From NCBI RefSeq assembly GCF_037392515.1, contig NC_090288.1:3961501-4025500 (forward strand): a stretch of 64,000 bases of DNA, in the 5' to 3' direction. Positions 14,318 through 25,372 of this stretch are shown here, one piece after another; positions within the stretch are counted from its first letter, which is position 1; each line of letters opens with the position of its first letter. The position numbers and the translations under genes were made by a program. The DNA is from Haliotis asinina. Its lineage: Eukaryota > Mollusca > Gastropoda > Lepetellida > Haliotidae. A model generated the notes under the pieces. It had not been told where the DNA came from, made no database searches, and saw only the letters and a program-made list of their open reading frames with translations.

Positions 14318-14387
14318 GAGTGAGTGAGTTTAGTTTTACGCCGCACTCAGCAATACTCCAGCTATATGGCGGCAGTCTGTAAATAAT
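14318..14387 (+). mobile_element. SINE head fused to the LINE that follows
   Basis: The sequence from 'gtgagtgagtttagttttac' to 'cagtctgtaaataatc' is the 5' end of the window's SINE-like family. It stops abruptly and passes directly into the 5'-truncated LINE body at about 14388. The SINE's middle and 3' part do not appear on the far side of the LINE, which argues against a LINE simply inserting into an older SINE. Confidence 0.8.
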
Positions 14388-14395
14388 CTGCGTCT

Positions 14396-15115
14396 ATGTT
14401 GAGTCCATTGATCAAACCGCAAAGAGATCCTGAACTGTTTCTAAATGGATCTCCCATAAAGGTTGTAAAGGAGGCCAAGTTCTTGGGAATAATTTTTGAC
14501 TCACACTTAACGTTTCTACCACATATCAAATCCCTCAAAACTAAATGCCTGAAGACACTTGACTTGTTGAAAGTTGTTTAAAGAATTCTAAGTGGGGAGG
14601 GGATCAAGCTCTCCTCCTGCACCTTTACCGATCACTGATCCGGTCAAAACTTGATTATGGCTCAATTGTATATGGTGGAGCCTGTAAAAGCAACCTAAAA
14701 CTTTTAGATTCTGTTCACCATCAAGGTCTAAGACTTTGTCTTGGCTTCTTTCGAACTTCACCTGTTGACAGCCTGTACGTTGAGGATGATGAGCCATCTC
14801 TTGAGCAGCGACGTATAAAATTAGCTTTACAGTATGTAACGAAATTTTATTCCAGTGAGTCAAACCCTGCATATAACTGCGTTTCTAGTTCTCTGTATGA
14901 GGATTTATACAAAAAGAAATCTTCTCTTGTTCTGCCTCTTGGTTTAAGAATTAAACCATTTCTTTCTTCGGCCGGCATTGAGCTGGAATATATAGCTCCT
15001 TCCCGTTTTCTTTCTTCTCCTCCTTGGCAATTGGTAAGGCCCCAAGTGGACCTAACATTGACCACATTTATAAAATCGGAAACGAATGAATTACAATATA
15101 AACAAGAATATAATT
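14396..15115 (+). pseudogene. LINE reverse transcriptase, thumb and connection region (broken)
   Basis: The reading begins with a LINE-typical segment containing KEAKFLGIIFDSHLTFLPHI, which follows the YADD palm motif in this family; the palm itself is missing. A stop occurs near 14579, then the reading resumes in another frame with YRSLIRSKLDYGSIVYG and a QGLRLCLGFFRTSPV-like segment, continuing open to about 15115. Both segments are hallmarks of LINE polyproteins between RT and RNase H. No start codon of its own is expected. It is a dead, 5'-truncated copy. Confidence 0.85.
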
Positions 15116-15140
15116 AACTAAAACATAAATATAAATTAAC

Positions 15141-15638
15141 AGCAGTTATAAATCCTTATTTACTGATGGTTCCAAGGACCGTGGAGCAGTAGCTTATGCC
15201 ACTGTCATTGGATCCAGAACAATATCTTTTAGATTACCAGACAACAGTTCTATTTTGACAGCTGAAGCTAAAGCAATATTAACGGCTCTTAAGTATATTC
15301 AAAGACACCCTAAACATAAACAGTATATAATCTATTCAGACTCTCTTTCTTGCCTTCAGGCTATTAAAAATATTTCTTGTAAACATCCACTTTTATTTGA
15401 AATTATTGAATTGTATAATAATCTTGCTACTGGCCAATGCGACATCGTCTTCTGTTGGTTACCCAGCCACTTTGGTATTTCTGGGAATATGATGGCCGAT
15501 CTTGCTGCCAAGGCAGCACTCAAGAAATCTGTGACACTACTTCTTATTCCATACTCTGATTACAAGGCGAGCATTAGAACTTATATACGTGATCTGATGC
15601 AGAAGAAGTGGGACACTCAAGTAGGTATAAATGAATAA
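15141..15638 (+). pseudogene. LINE RNase H domain
   Basis: The frame reads FTDGSKDRGAVAYA near 15159, then TAEAKAIL, IIYSDSLSCLQAI and CWLPSHFGISGN followed by ADLAAKAA. These carry the RNase H catalytic set: Asp in TDGS, Glu in AEAK, Asp in YSDS and Asp in the final ADL, plus the conserved His in SHF. In life the domain would degrade RNA in the RNA-DNA hybrid during retrotransposition. The frame is open until a TAA at 15636-15638 and continues meaningfully past it, so this is a nonsense mutation inside a longer polyprotein. Confidence 0.9.
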
Positions 15639-15957
15639 CATGAAATAAAACCGTATATTGGTTACACCTACTTGGGCTGTCAGTCCAAATTTGATGAGGT
15701 TATTTTACGACGACGTCGTATTGGCCATACTAGATATACTTTTAAAAGGTGAGGATCCTCCATTTTGTATCCCTTGTGATGAGAGAGTCAAGGTGAAGCA
15801 TATTCTGCTTGACTGTGTTGAATTCTCCATCGCAAGGGATAAATATTTCAATGTCAAAACCGTTAAGGATCTTTTTCCAAACGTTAGTTCTCATTTAATT
15901 ATTGGTGTTTTAAAAGAAATTGCTTTTTGGTTGAGTTTTGAATGGTGTGTTCTGTAG
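15639..15957 (+). pseudogene. LINE polyprotein C-terminus with CCHC motif
   Basis: Directly after the nonsense codon the same frame reads KPYIGYTYLG and then RRRRIGHTRYT, a conserved LINE C-terminal motif. A frameshift near 15745 moves the reading to the next frame, which gives LKGEDPPF, then CIPC, then VKHILLDC (Cys-x2-Cys-x7-His-x4-Cys), and ends at a natural stop near 15957. The motif is typical of the distal zinc-binding region in these LINEs. Confidence 0.85.
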
Positions 15958-16463
15958 ATAGATGTATTTTAATTATTGGTAGTTTACATTAGTAACTTGA
16001 ATTGTTAATGGCTGTAGCCTCAAAGGGGGTTGAAGTATTGTAAAATTATTGTCCTCCTGAGAGGGTACGTAAGTCCAAAAACATTCACAGTAAATATTAA
16101 TCGTAGCATATGTGTATTTTTAATTTTTGGTTAGATATGTCTAAATTGCTAACAGCTGAGGGGATGATGTAAATCCAACTAGGGTCCATGCAGGTAGCAA
16201 AGGTACTCAAGTCCCCATGGTCCCTAGTGTGGTGATCTGCTTTCAGTTGTTGGCAATCTATAGCCTGTTTTTATATTGTATTGTCCGAATAGTCATATTA
16301 GATTTAACTTTCCACGCTAGTTCTAATTCAAATTGTGATATTCTAGTTGTTTTACTGTCCTTTGACGATAGGTTTTTATAATGTATCCATATTTCATTTC
16401 AGTATCAAAATATTCTCGTCACGATATGGCTGAAATATTGTCGATGTGACGTTAAATATTAAC

Positions 16464-17289
16464 TCGAAAAAAGTGCTACAGGAAGAAAACCTAACCCACA
16501 GATATTAGAGACCAATGACTAAATACCAGATGCTGAGTCCTTTATACGCGAAACAGGAAATAACTTAAAGGGCAAATGGTACTAAAATCAAACCAATGCA
16601 GGCAATCAACTTCTGTCATATTGTTACGGTTAAAACTTCACCGTGACAAACGATGTAAGAAATCCCCTTGTGAACCAGCAAAACAGAAGAAAGACAAGTC
16701 ATAAACGTTCAAATTGTAATATTATGCAACGATAGCAAGGTATACAAAGTCACAAGTCAATTTCATTATGCTGATTACAAATTCAATACAAATGAGACAA
16801 AATCTAAGTCAATGGGTCACAAAATACAATATAGCAAACTCACTGAAGTCTCAGTACGACAGATAATCAACTATGCAGAATGTAAACTCAGCGATCGGTT
16901 TGTCAGCAGATAATGTAGGTCAGGCGTTGACGGGGTTTGATGATCAAGCGTGTCAGTGATGTAACTCCAGCAAATATGAATGAGTGTGAGTGTCGCCCTT
17001 AACACGGAAACCAGCCTTTTCATATCTTCTAAGCCATTTCCCGAAAGTTCGTTCACTTACGACAATCTGTAGAATGCCCTCGAATAAGTCTCCCGGAAGT
17101 AAACACATAGAAAACTAGGAGCAGATATCCTAAAAGTGTTGACCATCTATTAAAACGAAATGTGACCCATCATAATTAATATTCAAAACACTAAACCTTG
17201 TGGCCCAATAGTAATTATTCCTCAATTAATAACAACCCCCCCCCCCCCCCCAGAAAATACACACTCGTAACAATAAGAAAATTAATTTT
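16464..17289. other. Remainder of block X1 and unannotated spacer
   Basis: 16490-16560 continues the X1/X2 similarity after the LINE insertion. The rest shows no gene or repeat that I recognise apart from the C16 tract at 17236. Confidence 0.45.
17236..17251. repeat. C16 homopolymer
   Basis: Sixteen consecutive C residues next to the start of the Y-left duplication block. The length is likely unstable and a frequent site of assembly or sequencing error. Confidence 0.95.
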
Positions 17290-17650
17290 ACTCAGTGAAA
17301 CAATGCGTCAATATACATCCAAGTGACAGCTTTACATCATCGTTTTAAGGTGATGAAAGGAATTCTCACAGCTACAATGGAGGTGATAATATTCTTCAAG
17401 GGCAGCATGATATAATCTGATTGTCTCAGTTTGCCTCAATGCTTCTCAGGTGAAATCGTTGCCTTTGAACATCCACTTTAACTGTATTGTAGTAGGAAAG
17501 AAGACGTAAGTTGCTATGTTCTATGTGGACAGGCGTAAGTGAATATTTCGATTTCCTCCCAAGGGCGAATGGATTTCTATCACAATATATTTTTTGTCAG
17601 AAGCACGTAACACGAACTCTTCCCGGACATATCAGTTGAGTTGGCATATC

Positions 17651-17790
17651 ATGGCGTTTTACCAGCTTTGTCACGGGAATGAAGAGGTAACTGGGGTGTT
17701 TGTACGGCGTCATGTACTTACTGGAGAATTATTCCAGCTGTTACAGGACCATCTGCTCCAGATCCAACTACACGTATTACCTATATACTT
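17651..17790 (+). other. Ungapped conserved open stretch shared with 50340-50480 (minus)
   Basis: The frame starting ATGGCG at 17651 reads MAFYQLCHGNEEVTGV, then RRHVLTGEL, then LLQDHL. The inverted paralog reads MAVYQLGHGNAEVTGV, RRHVLTGEL and LLQDHL over the same about 45 codons without any indel. Most visible differences change the amino acid, so purifying selection on a protein is not supported. No family is recognised. It may be a decayed exon or simply the best-preserved noncoding part of the duplication. Confidence 0.3.
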
Positions 17791-18545
17791 CTTTACTGTT
17801 GCAACGCGTTTATGCAAGGAAGGGGTGTATTGTCCAAGTCCACTTAAGAAGCAGAAAATATAATTTAGGTGTATGCTGGCAAATCATTCACATGTAAGCT
17901 GGCCATTCATTTATGTTGTCATTACATATCCTCGTCGTACAGTTAGAGACTTACAGGGGATTTTGCATTAAAGTAGGGATTTGTTATGATCTTGACATTG
18001 CATTTGACATATGTATCTGAGAAACTATATTTGGTATGCTTGGTTGATGGAAAGTAAATAAGAGTATCGAGGCTTGCTCGTGTGTATGTTTATCTCCAGA
18101 AGCAGATTAGCTTGGTCGCGGAGGCAGGTCATGATCAAGACAAACGATGTGACCTCAGGAATTGCCTCAGTCACTGCCCGTCTACACATTATGTAACATT
18201 TTTTTTGATTTGATGTAGGTCTTCGTGTGATCTATTCCTGCTGTTAACACAGCTCGAATGCTACGGATTCTGGCATTTAATTTGTATGGTTGTTAAAAGC
18301 AGTCACAAAAACAAAACCCGGAGTCTGGCTGATCAATGATGAAGACAGAATATTCCAGCAAACCAAAGGTTGAAATCTGTGATAAGAATTACTGCTTTTT
18401 GCGCTGGATTGGAAATGTACTGACTAGGTCTACAATCAACTTTCTATCACGTCAGAAAACGTGGAGTGTATTAGAGACTGTCACGCTTCTTCGTGTAAAA
18501 CATGCAGCAAAAACGTCAAATCAAAGTTTAATTCCTGACTGATCA

Positions 18546-18881
18546 ATGTGCCAAATCCAAACAATTACGTCTTACATTTATAACACATCCAGCGGAATCA
18601 CAGATAATATAGAAAGGGTACAATCAAATAGACAGTTCTCTGCGAGGAGATTACACAGACGTTTGAAACCAGAAAAAAATCCTAACAGGCAAAATAGTAC
18701 CGAAGAGTATTTTGAAGTAGAAGACATCGTGCACAACCTGTATGGTGCAAGTCTATTTGTTAAACAATGCCTTCTTTTGACACCGCTTGAAGTCAATGAA
18801 ATGTATAAAGAGAAAATACAAAAACTAAAAAAACTAAAACGTCGACGTCCAAGTAAACGATTCTTCACCTACCTGTTATAA
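18546..18881 (+). other. 111-codon open frame of doubtful coding status
   Basis: The frame ends in a lysine-rich, possibly helical segment (KEKIQKLKKLKRRRPSKR). The inverted paralogous sequence at about 48690-48990 is recognisable base for base but has indels that are not multiples of three and stops in the equivalent frame. The paralog therefore does not support a conserved protein. No domain recognised. Confidence 0.2.
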
Positions 18882-19716
18882 TTGCATGATGCTCTACGTC
18901 TTATAGACCCGTACTGAAACATGTGCACGTGGGACTACCTTTGCCAACTTTGTGATCTTCTCGCCTGCAACATATACGCAGTCAACACATTGCTTATTTA
19001 ACACGTTTCTAAAAGACAGGACTGTATATTCGAAAAAATGACTTGGTTCTGTGGAGGAATATGCCAATACATACTTGTACACTACAGTTGGGAATGGCGA
19101 ATGCTACCTGTAGGCTATCTTTGCACCATGGTGTCGCCTCATCAATTATAGTAGTGAAGGAATACCGTCATCCTGCTTCATGACTAGGTTCATGTAGTAA
19201 TGATGAAATTCGCCATATGTAATTGATAGATGTGTGAAAATGATGCTGTTTCTTACTGAAGATTCAACACGCAGTCTTCGGGGTTGGGGTGGGATGGGGG
19301 AGAAATTGGTCCATTATTTGACCGTAGGTGCCTCTTTGCAACCGGTACGAAAACAATATTTATATCACCGTTGACAATCTCAAATTTCAGCAAACAATTA
19401 CCAATTACAAAATGTAATATGCGTAATAAATAGTACATAAAATTTGTGAAACAGAAAAGGACTGACGAGAGCAAACAACACCCTTTGAAGGCTACAATAA
19501 GCAGTTTCGTTGTCAAAACTTGTCCTTGCCAGTATATGATGTTCAGCAAGTTATGCAATGGTTTTTGGTGTGGACTCAAAGAACGAATATTCACATAGTA
19601 TATGACTTTCGGTCATGTGGGGTACATTTTAGCTAGGATACATCCATGGCTGGTGCAGATTTTCAGTTAGAATATTGACATATTGAGTGTGTTAACAATG
19701 ATGGGTATAATATAGG

Positions 19717-19914
19717 TTGTTCACTCTTCACGAGGGGTCCATGGGCTCATGTACCCTCGTGGTTTGTTTATGTTCCCCTCGCCCTGCTGTGGGATCCATG
19801 GGCTCATGTACCCTCGTGGTTTGTTTATGTTCCCATCGCCGCAGCAGGGCGAGGGAAACATAAACAAACCACGGAGGTACATGAGCCCATGGACCCCTCG
19901 TGACCAGTGAACAA
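19717..19914. repeat. Foldback (hairpin) element with one arm segment duplicated
   Basis: The left arm from 'ttgttcact' through 'cgaggggtccatgggctcat' to 'cgccctgctg' is the reverse complement of the right arm ending 'cctcgtgaccagtgaacaa', about 70 bp per arm. Between them the segment 'atccatgggctcatgtaccc' plus 'tcgtggtttgtttatgttcc' occurs once more in direct orientation. The result is a long hairpin with a partly repeated arm, like a MITE or foldback element. It lies inside Y-left and I do not see it in Y-right. Confidence 0.85.
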
Positions 19915-22765
19915 CGTATTTATCATTTTTGAACTGTTTGAAGCACTTCTGTTTGAAGCACTTCTGCGAGACGAATCGCCATTTTGCAGACGACACAAGG
20001 TAAACAGATTTTCTTTTATCTCCCTTCCATCGATTTTCAATCGCAAAACATCGGTAATTTCCGTGGTTAATGCGTGATTCAATGTTATTCGAGATATAAA
20101 AAAGTACTACCATGAAGCACCGGAAGAGTTCGGAATTCCCAGCGGTGTACATTGAAAATACGACATCGCCTGTAAACGGGGTACATTGAAAACAATAGAA
20201 TGGTTCGTAGACAATCAGAAAGCGACATTCATGTGTGAGGTAAGATAAAGATATTTTACCGCATTTAATGACATATTACCAGTGGAAGTCGTAATACAGT
20301 TTTGTTTAAAAGTGCGAAAATATGAGCAGTGTGTTAACATATATAATTGTACGTAGTTACGAAACAATCCCAAGCATGTCCTTTGAGTATCATTTCTATT
20401 TAACACTGAGTAATGTTAATGACCAGTACATGTTATGCTCAAAGGTAGCACTTCTCATAAGACCCTAGCATGATATAAGTCATTTGTCATCAACGGAAAG
20501 ATGAACAATTCTCATACCAAGTGGACAATATAGAATCTCTGAAAACATTTTGAATTTGAGTTGGGGATTGAAGAAACTAATATGCTTAGTTGAAAGAGCT
20601 TATAACGTGTCACTGTTGGTATCTTGGTTAATGCGGCGTTACACAAGCAGCACAAACTGCAATAATTAGAGCACATTTAAATTGTGCCAGTTACAGAAAA
20701 CAGCACAGGTATGGTTATTGTCTAAATCTGCTGCTGTATCTGACAATGTTTGCCTGTCTTACTTTGAGGCATGGGTGGTGGAATTCACTCTGAAGAATTG
20801 TGTTCCTTTGGAATGTCAGAAAGTCATGATCTCTCAAAAACCCAATTAAGTTTCGTCATCTCTGCCGCCAAATCATTTTGCAACCACTAGAAAGTTGTCT
20901 CAGGAAGTGATCCTTGGTCAGATAAAGCTTATATTATTTAAATCACGGCAAACGTGTTCTTCTCCGAACTTGGCACTATATGTGATATTTAGGCCTTAAT
21001 GACTATACACAGAAGAATACAATTTGGTTATTAAAAGCACCTGCAATTTCGGTGAATGTCAGTGGTGTTGAATGGAAAAATGGTGTTGTCATTAATCAGA
21101 TAGTTCGTGAAAAATTGTTTCAAAGAATATCATGAGATCAAGGAGCTAGCATCTGCCTTTAGTCCATGACTTCATGGCATTAATGCTACTTTACGTGAAT
21201 ATGAACAGCAGGTCATTGCCCTGGCCTTAATAAAAGAACATTACCTGATAACATAGGTCTTCACTGCAGAAGCCCTGTTTCCAACGCGTTAACGACTAAG
21301 GCTAAATAAAAAAGTGAAATGTTTCTCGGGCATCGGCGTGTGACTTTTATTTGTGCGCACAACTTTTTATTGCCACTAAAAAATAATTTTGACTTGGAGC
21401 GTCCAGTATAAAAATAAGCGTGTGTAAGATCGAGTCTGACTGAGTTTACAACTCATTAATACGTGCTAAACTTCCCAAGCTGCATTTCTAAGGGAGAAAA
21501 AAATGTGTTCCTCCTGCGTCTCTTATTTTCAATGAAACATTAAAATAAAAGGTCCTGCCGCCCTCGTCAATTTTGAACAAAACGGTGCCCGAGAAACATT
21601 CATTTTTTTCTACAGCCTAATAATATGTGGACTTAAATACTTGTCAAAAACAAAACCTAAAAATACGCTGAGTTTGTTGATTCTAATGGAAACGGTTTTG
21701 ATCTTTACGAACGTTTTATGTTCATCCATAGTGTTAGTTAACACATATATTCGGGTAAAAATACTCGGAGGATGGTACGTTAAACCAACCATTGAACCAA
21801 CCAACCAAGCATTGAATGGAATTACATTTGTCTCCGATGACCCCGAAACTGCAACAAATTGTATTTAATTATCTCGTCAGGATTCTTTACGAGATCTGGG
21901 TTCGATAACCCATTATTGTAAAAACTGACTATAAGTCCATGTAATGACATCGTTTTACATTGTGCCATGATAGCGTTAAGGCTCAGAGGACATGTAAATA
22001 ACTAGTTATCTCTCAAGAAGAGAGGTAATTAAGGATTGATTGTGTATTGTTTGTGTCTTTGTCATTTGGTACAGGTGCAGTAGAAATTAAATATGTGACA
22101 TAAAAGTCAATTGACTATGTATAAATTTAAACCAACATTTATTTAACTGAACTTTTCAGGCGATGGAATATATGTATATGTTGATTGCTTAATGTATTCG
22201 CATAATTTGACACGCCCAACTGAAACTCGCATCAAAACAATCTACTCATAATCTGTCAATGGCGATAAGAGGCAAGACGAAACTAAATATGATTAACGAA
22301 CCGGCACAAATAAGACAACGTGTTGACACTGGTGAAAAAGGAACAAATGAGTAGAACAATATCGGAAGTCACACTTGTCCACAAGTAGGATATAAAACTG
22401 ACAAAAAGACCTTACCTAAATGTTTGCAGCTTGTATCTCTAAACATCCCATCTCTTTTACAAAACTTCAGTGACGCCCCAATCATGTGAATAATGCTTAC
22501 ACGTTGCTGTTCTTTATCATGGTACCATATGTGGTCAGTTCGGAGACAGTAGTTCTACTTGCTAACAATTGAACTTCTCCTAACCAAAGTGACTGTGTAT
22601 TCCTTATTGATTTTACTTTTCTGTTACATGACAGTCTATTGCAATGCAGATTTTGGCTATTACTTAATATGTGTCAGTTTCTATTTGTCCATTTATCAGT
22701 GACATGTAATGAAATCAGTGTACAGGCAAGTATGTTCTCCTCACTTCGAAACTCGTAACCCTAAT

Positions 22766-23400
22766 TTCGGCACCACACTCGTCGAGCTTGTCGAGACGTT
22801 GTGTCAGGAAAGGTCGTATGGCGGGACGTCGTGGTCTGATCCCGTGATGACGTAAATGTTGTTGAACTGTGTTGGGGTGAATATGGCGAAGTCATCACTG
22901 CAATCCGAAATCTGTGGAGAAAGTGGATCACCCTTATCCATATTTCCTGTTTTGGCGTTGTTACACGGGGTCGTCCGGACCATGGCCGATCGATGACGTC
23001 ATTTGTGTTCTGGTAGCGTCTCACCTTGCAGAAATCGTGTTCCGGAGGCAGTGGAAATGTGCAGCCACTTGTCGTTTCCACATACCCCAGCGGACCATCC
23101 CAATGGGCTCGTCACGTTGTGCAGACGTTAGTCTTGGCGTGCTATGCTTTTCAATAGCCGTTTAAGTTTTTGAACGATCGCAAGGGCAGGGTTTGAGCTT
23201 TCAAAAGTGACAGTATTGTGTGGCATTCATGTGCTCTGTTTCTCTTTCCCGGAATGCACGTGCAACAACGTATATCACGTCTCAAGGACAAAATCACTGA
23301 CGTCACGGAACGTGGCATGTGCATGCATTCTGGATACAAGTCACTCGTCTCTGAGCCTTTTGTGTCTACACAGGTTTGATAAATTTATATTTTCAGTTTT
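22766..23400 (-). mobile_element. Truncated Tc1/mariner-like transposon, minus strand
   Basis: Read on the minus strand, this matches the 5' part of the copy at 60145-61440: 'aaatttatcaaacctgtgt', then 'ttgcacgtgcattccgggaa', then the N-terminal transposase region with RRYQNTNDVIDRP and SGRPRVTTP. It breaks off at 22766 just after RRVWCRN, before the first catalytic Asp, so the catalytic domain is absent. Frameshifts disrupt the N-terminal frame. The paralogous position in Y-right (about 44130-44140) lacks the element. Confidence 0.85.
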
Positions 23401-23640
23401 TGTATGCACAGTTTCTTTATTATGTCTAGTATATAATCATCTGGACTGCATCGTGACAACATCATCTGACCTCAACTTTTTCTGTCCTACTGACAACTTT
23501 CTAACATTAAATAAAATAATTATGAAGCTACAATGAAGCTCAGATATTGCTGATTCGACATGATCGTTTAGCACGTTCATTCAATTAAATTATCCGAGGG
23601 ACATCCTAGTTTCTGCGTTTATTTCAAACCTTTTACACGC

Positions 23641-24010
23641 TCGAGACACATTTGTTCCCGTTAATTGTTATCATTGTCTTCCTCTATAATGCAGGCATTT
23701 TCCCTTCCTTCTTGAAGTAAAGATTGAGACAGAGTGAAAGGAGTAACCACGTGATTAAATTCCTAGCTTTGATAAGTTTGTTTTGTGGACTGCTTCCTGG
23801 AACATTCAGATGATCACAGGTTAAAACCAGTAACATAATCAGCAGATTTCATTGCTCGATACTCGTTTGTTCCCGTTAAATATTATCGTCATCCTCTTTC
23901 ATGCAGGCATTTATTTCCGTTTTCTTGATGTCAAGATCGTGTGAACAGACGAACCACGTAATTAAATTCCTACATTTTATATTTGTTCTGTGGAATACTT
24001 CCTGCTCAGG
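23641..24010. repeat. Imperfect 215-bp tandem duplication
   Basis: The segment beginning 'tcgagacacatttgttcccg' at 23641 recurs as 'tcgatactcgtttgttcccg' at 23856, followed by matching 'ctctataatgcaggcatttt' / 'ctctttcatgcaggcattta' and 'cacgtgattaaattcctag' / 'cacgtaattaaattcctac'. The corresponding segments at 43.65-43.85 kb and about 63.5-63.7 kb occur once, so this duplication is private to Y-left. Confidence 0.8.
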
Positions 24011-24454
24011 AACACACAAAGAACGTACACAGAGAGCTGTGTTCCATTATTTGGACATACTGCTATAAAACTGCACATTTGCTGGCTCATTATTACCTCT
24101 GCTTCTTTTGGATCAAATCAGAGATAACATTTGGAAACAAGGACTATTTAGTAAGTGCGAAAAGGTGTAACTGCATCACGGAGATTGTTACATGAAAGTC
24201 ATAAAGTAAAATATAACATGGGCGAAGGAATCTTTATTAGTTACAAGCACACTGACTATGGGATTCTGACATTAACTGTAACAGGTGCATTTAATCTTTG
24301 ATAAAACCGACTAAGTATTCCACAACCAATGGCTGATCTCAGAAACGGTTTCAGGCAAAGAGAGATGATGTTCACACCAAATGCTGGACATTAACTTCTG
24401 ACTCGAAAACACTAAGGTAAAAACTTAAAATTAATTACGGACCAAAGAGTCATG

Positions 24455-24550
24455 TGCATGACACTCGATAGGAATTTAACGCCTTTATTATATATTCCAT
24501 TGGTGCATGACACTCGATAGGAATTTAACGCCTTGAATATATATTCCATT
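24455..24550. repeat. Two 48-bp tandem repeat units
   Basis: Units starting at 24455 and 24503 share 'gtgcatgacactcgatagga' and 'atatattccattg' with few differences. The array is short, with no gene nearby. Confidence 0.9.
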
Positions 24551-25150
24551 GGTGCAGCATCCCTGGACTCTTCATCCGGCGCTAAACAGCCACAATTTCA
24601 TAGGAGAGTAATGTTGTTGAACGTAAGACACATACCATTATAAGTGTAGAGAGAATTCATTTGAATAAACTTGAAAAGGTTGGCAGGCACATTTGACATA
24701 CTTGGAGAGAAATTTGATTATGTCGACTTACTCCAACTGCACACCAGACAGAAATCACATGTATAAAATTTTGCAAACGCTAAACTATTATCTTGTTTGT
24801 GGTAATCGTGTATCACGTACATTGAATATGATGAGGAATAGAACAAGTACGTGAATTGTAATTAGTGGATGGACATTACATGGAAGATAATTGCATAAGT
24901 GAGACTTCACATCTGGCATTTAGATTGCTAACTATGATCATTGCTCATGAACTAAATGATGGGATTTACAGATGGTTAACCATCTGGGTGGTGGTAACGA
25001 GGACCTATCAGTAGATGATGCTTGTATCAAACTTGAAAATGTTTTCCCCAGTCAACATACAATCATTCTAATTAACATACATTGAAACTTCTGTTCGAAC
25101 ATCTTTAATTGCACATATCGTTTATAACGGTGTATCTGTATGGACCTCTG

Positions 25151-25172
25151 GGGCGGTATTCTAAAAAAGTCT
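25151..25172 (+). repeat. Terminal inverted repeat, copy A left, with CTG target duplication
   Basis: The terminus begins GGGCGGTATTCTAAAAAAGT and is preceded by CTG at 25148-25150. The 170 bp inside it carry repeated CTTAAG palindromes. Confidence 0.95.
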
Positions 25173-25372
25173 TAAGTCCTAAAAAAAACTTAAGTCTATA
25201 AAAATGACTTAAGTTTTCATTGAAAAACTTAAGTTTTGTCTTAAATCACTTCTTTATTCTTAGTCATATTCAATAAAAGTTTTAGACTTAAGTCTTGTTG
25301 TTTTTTGACTTAGTTCTTAAGTCTGCACCCATGTAGGCTTAAATATAGGATTTAAACTTAAGTCTATCCAAA

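Larger units (their letters stand above)
14388..16463 (+). mobile_element. 5'-truncated non-LTR retrotransposon (LINE) of an RNase H-bearing lineage
   Basis: The body starts downstream of the polymerase active site and contains, in order, the thumb/connection region, an RNase H domain, a C-terminal CCHC motif and a 3' untranslated region of about 500 bp. It ends in 'cacgatatggctgaaatatt' and 'gatgtgacgttaaa'; from memory, this tail is shared with SINEs of the same animals, as expected for a LINE/SINE pair. The RT-RNase H-CCHC order fits the I/Nimb/Jockey-like LINEs; the exact clade cannot be fixed without a tree. There is no long poly(A) and no clear target-site duplication. Confidence 0.85.
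17290..25070. repeat. Inverted paralogous block Y-left (partner 42600-50840)
   Basis: Reverse-complement, colinear similarity to Y-right. Anchors: 17290-17460 with 50700-50840, 17640-17800 with 50330-50490, 18320-18420 with 49130-49230, 18540-18640 with 48880-48990, 18990-19140 with 48350-48540, 21020-21180 with 45690-45830, 22680-22762 with 44140-44215, 23465-23600 with 43985-44105, 24350-24400 with 43240-43300, and 24920-25000 with 42670-42740. The arms differ by substitutions, indels and private insertions (foldback and Tc1 here; a repeat near 44.2 kb and a SINE in the partner). The block is old and carries no gene that I recognise. Confidence 0.75.

Noticed and set aside
19721..20152. 143-codon minus-strand open frame with repeated segments rich in Gly and Pro
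   Set aside because: Its repeated protein segments are simply the arms and the extra arm copy of the foldback element. The frame is open on both strands of a hairpin and has no conserved motif.
23207..23536. 109-codon plus-strand frame
   Set aside because: It lies antisense over the 5' part of the truncated Tc1-like copy and has no independent motif.
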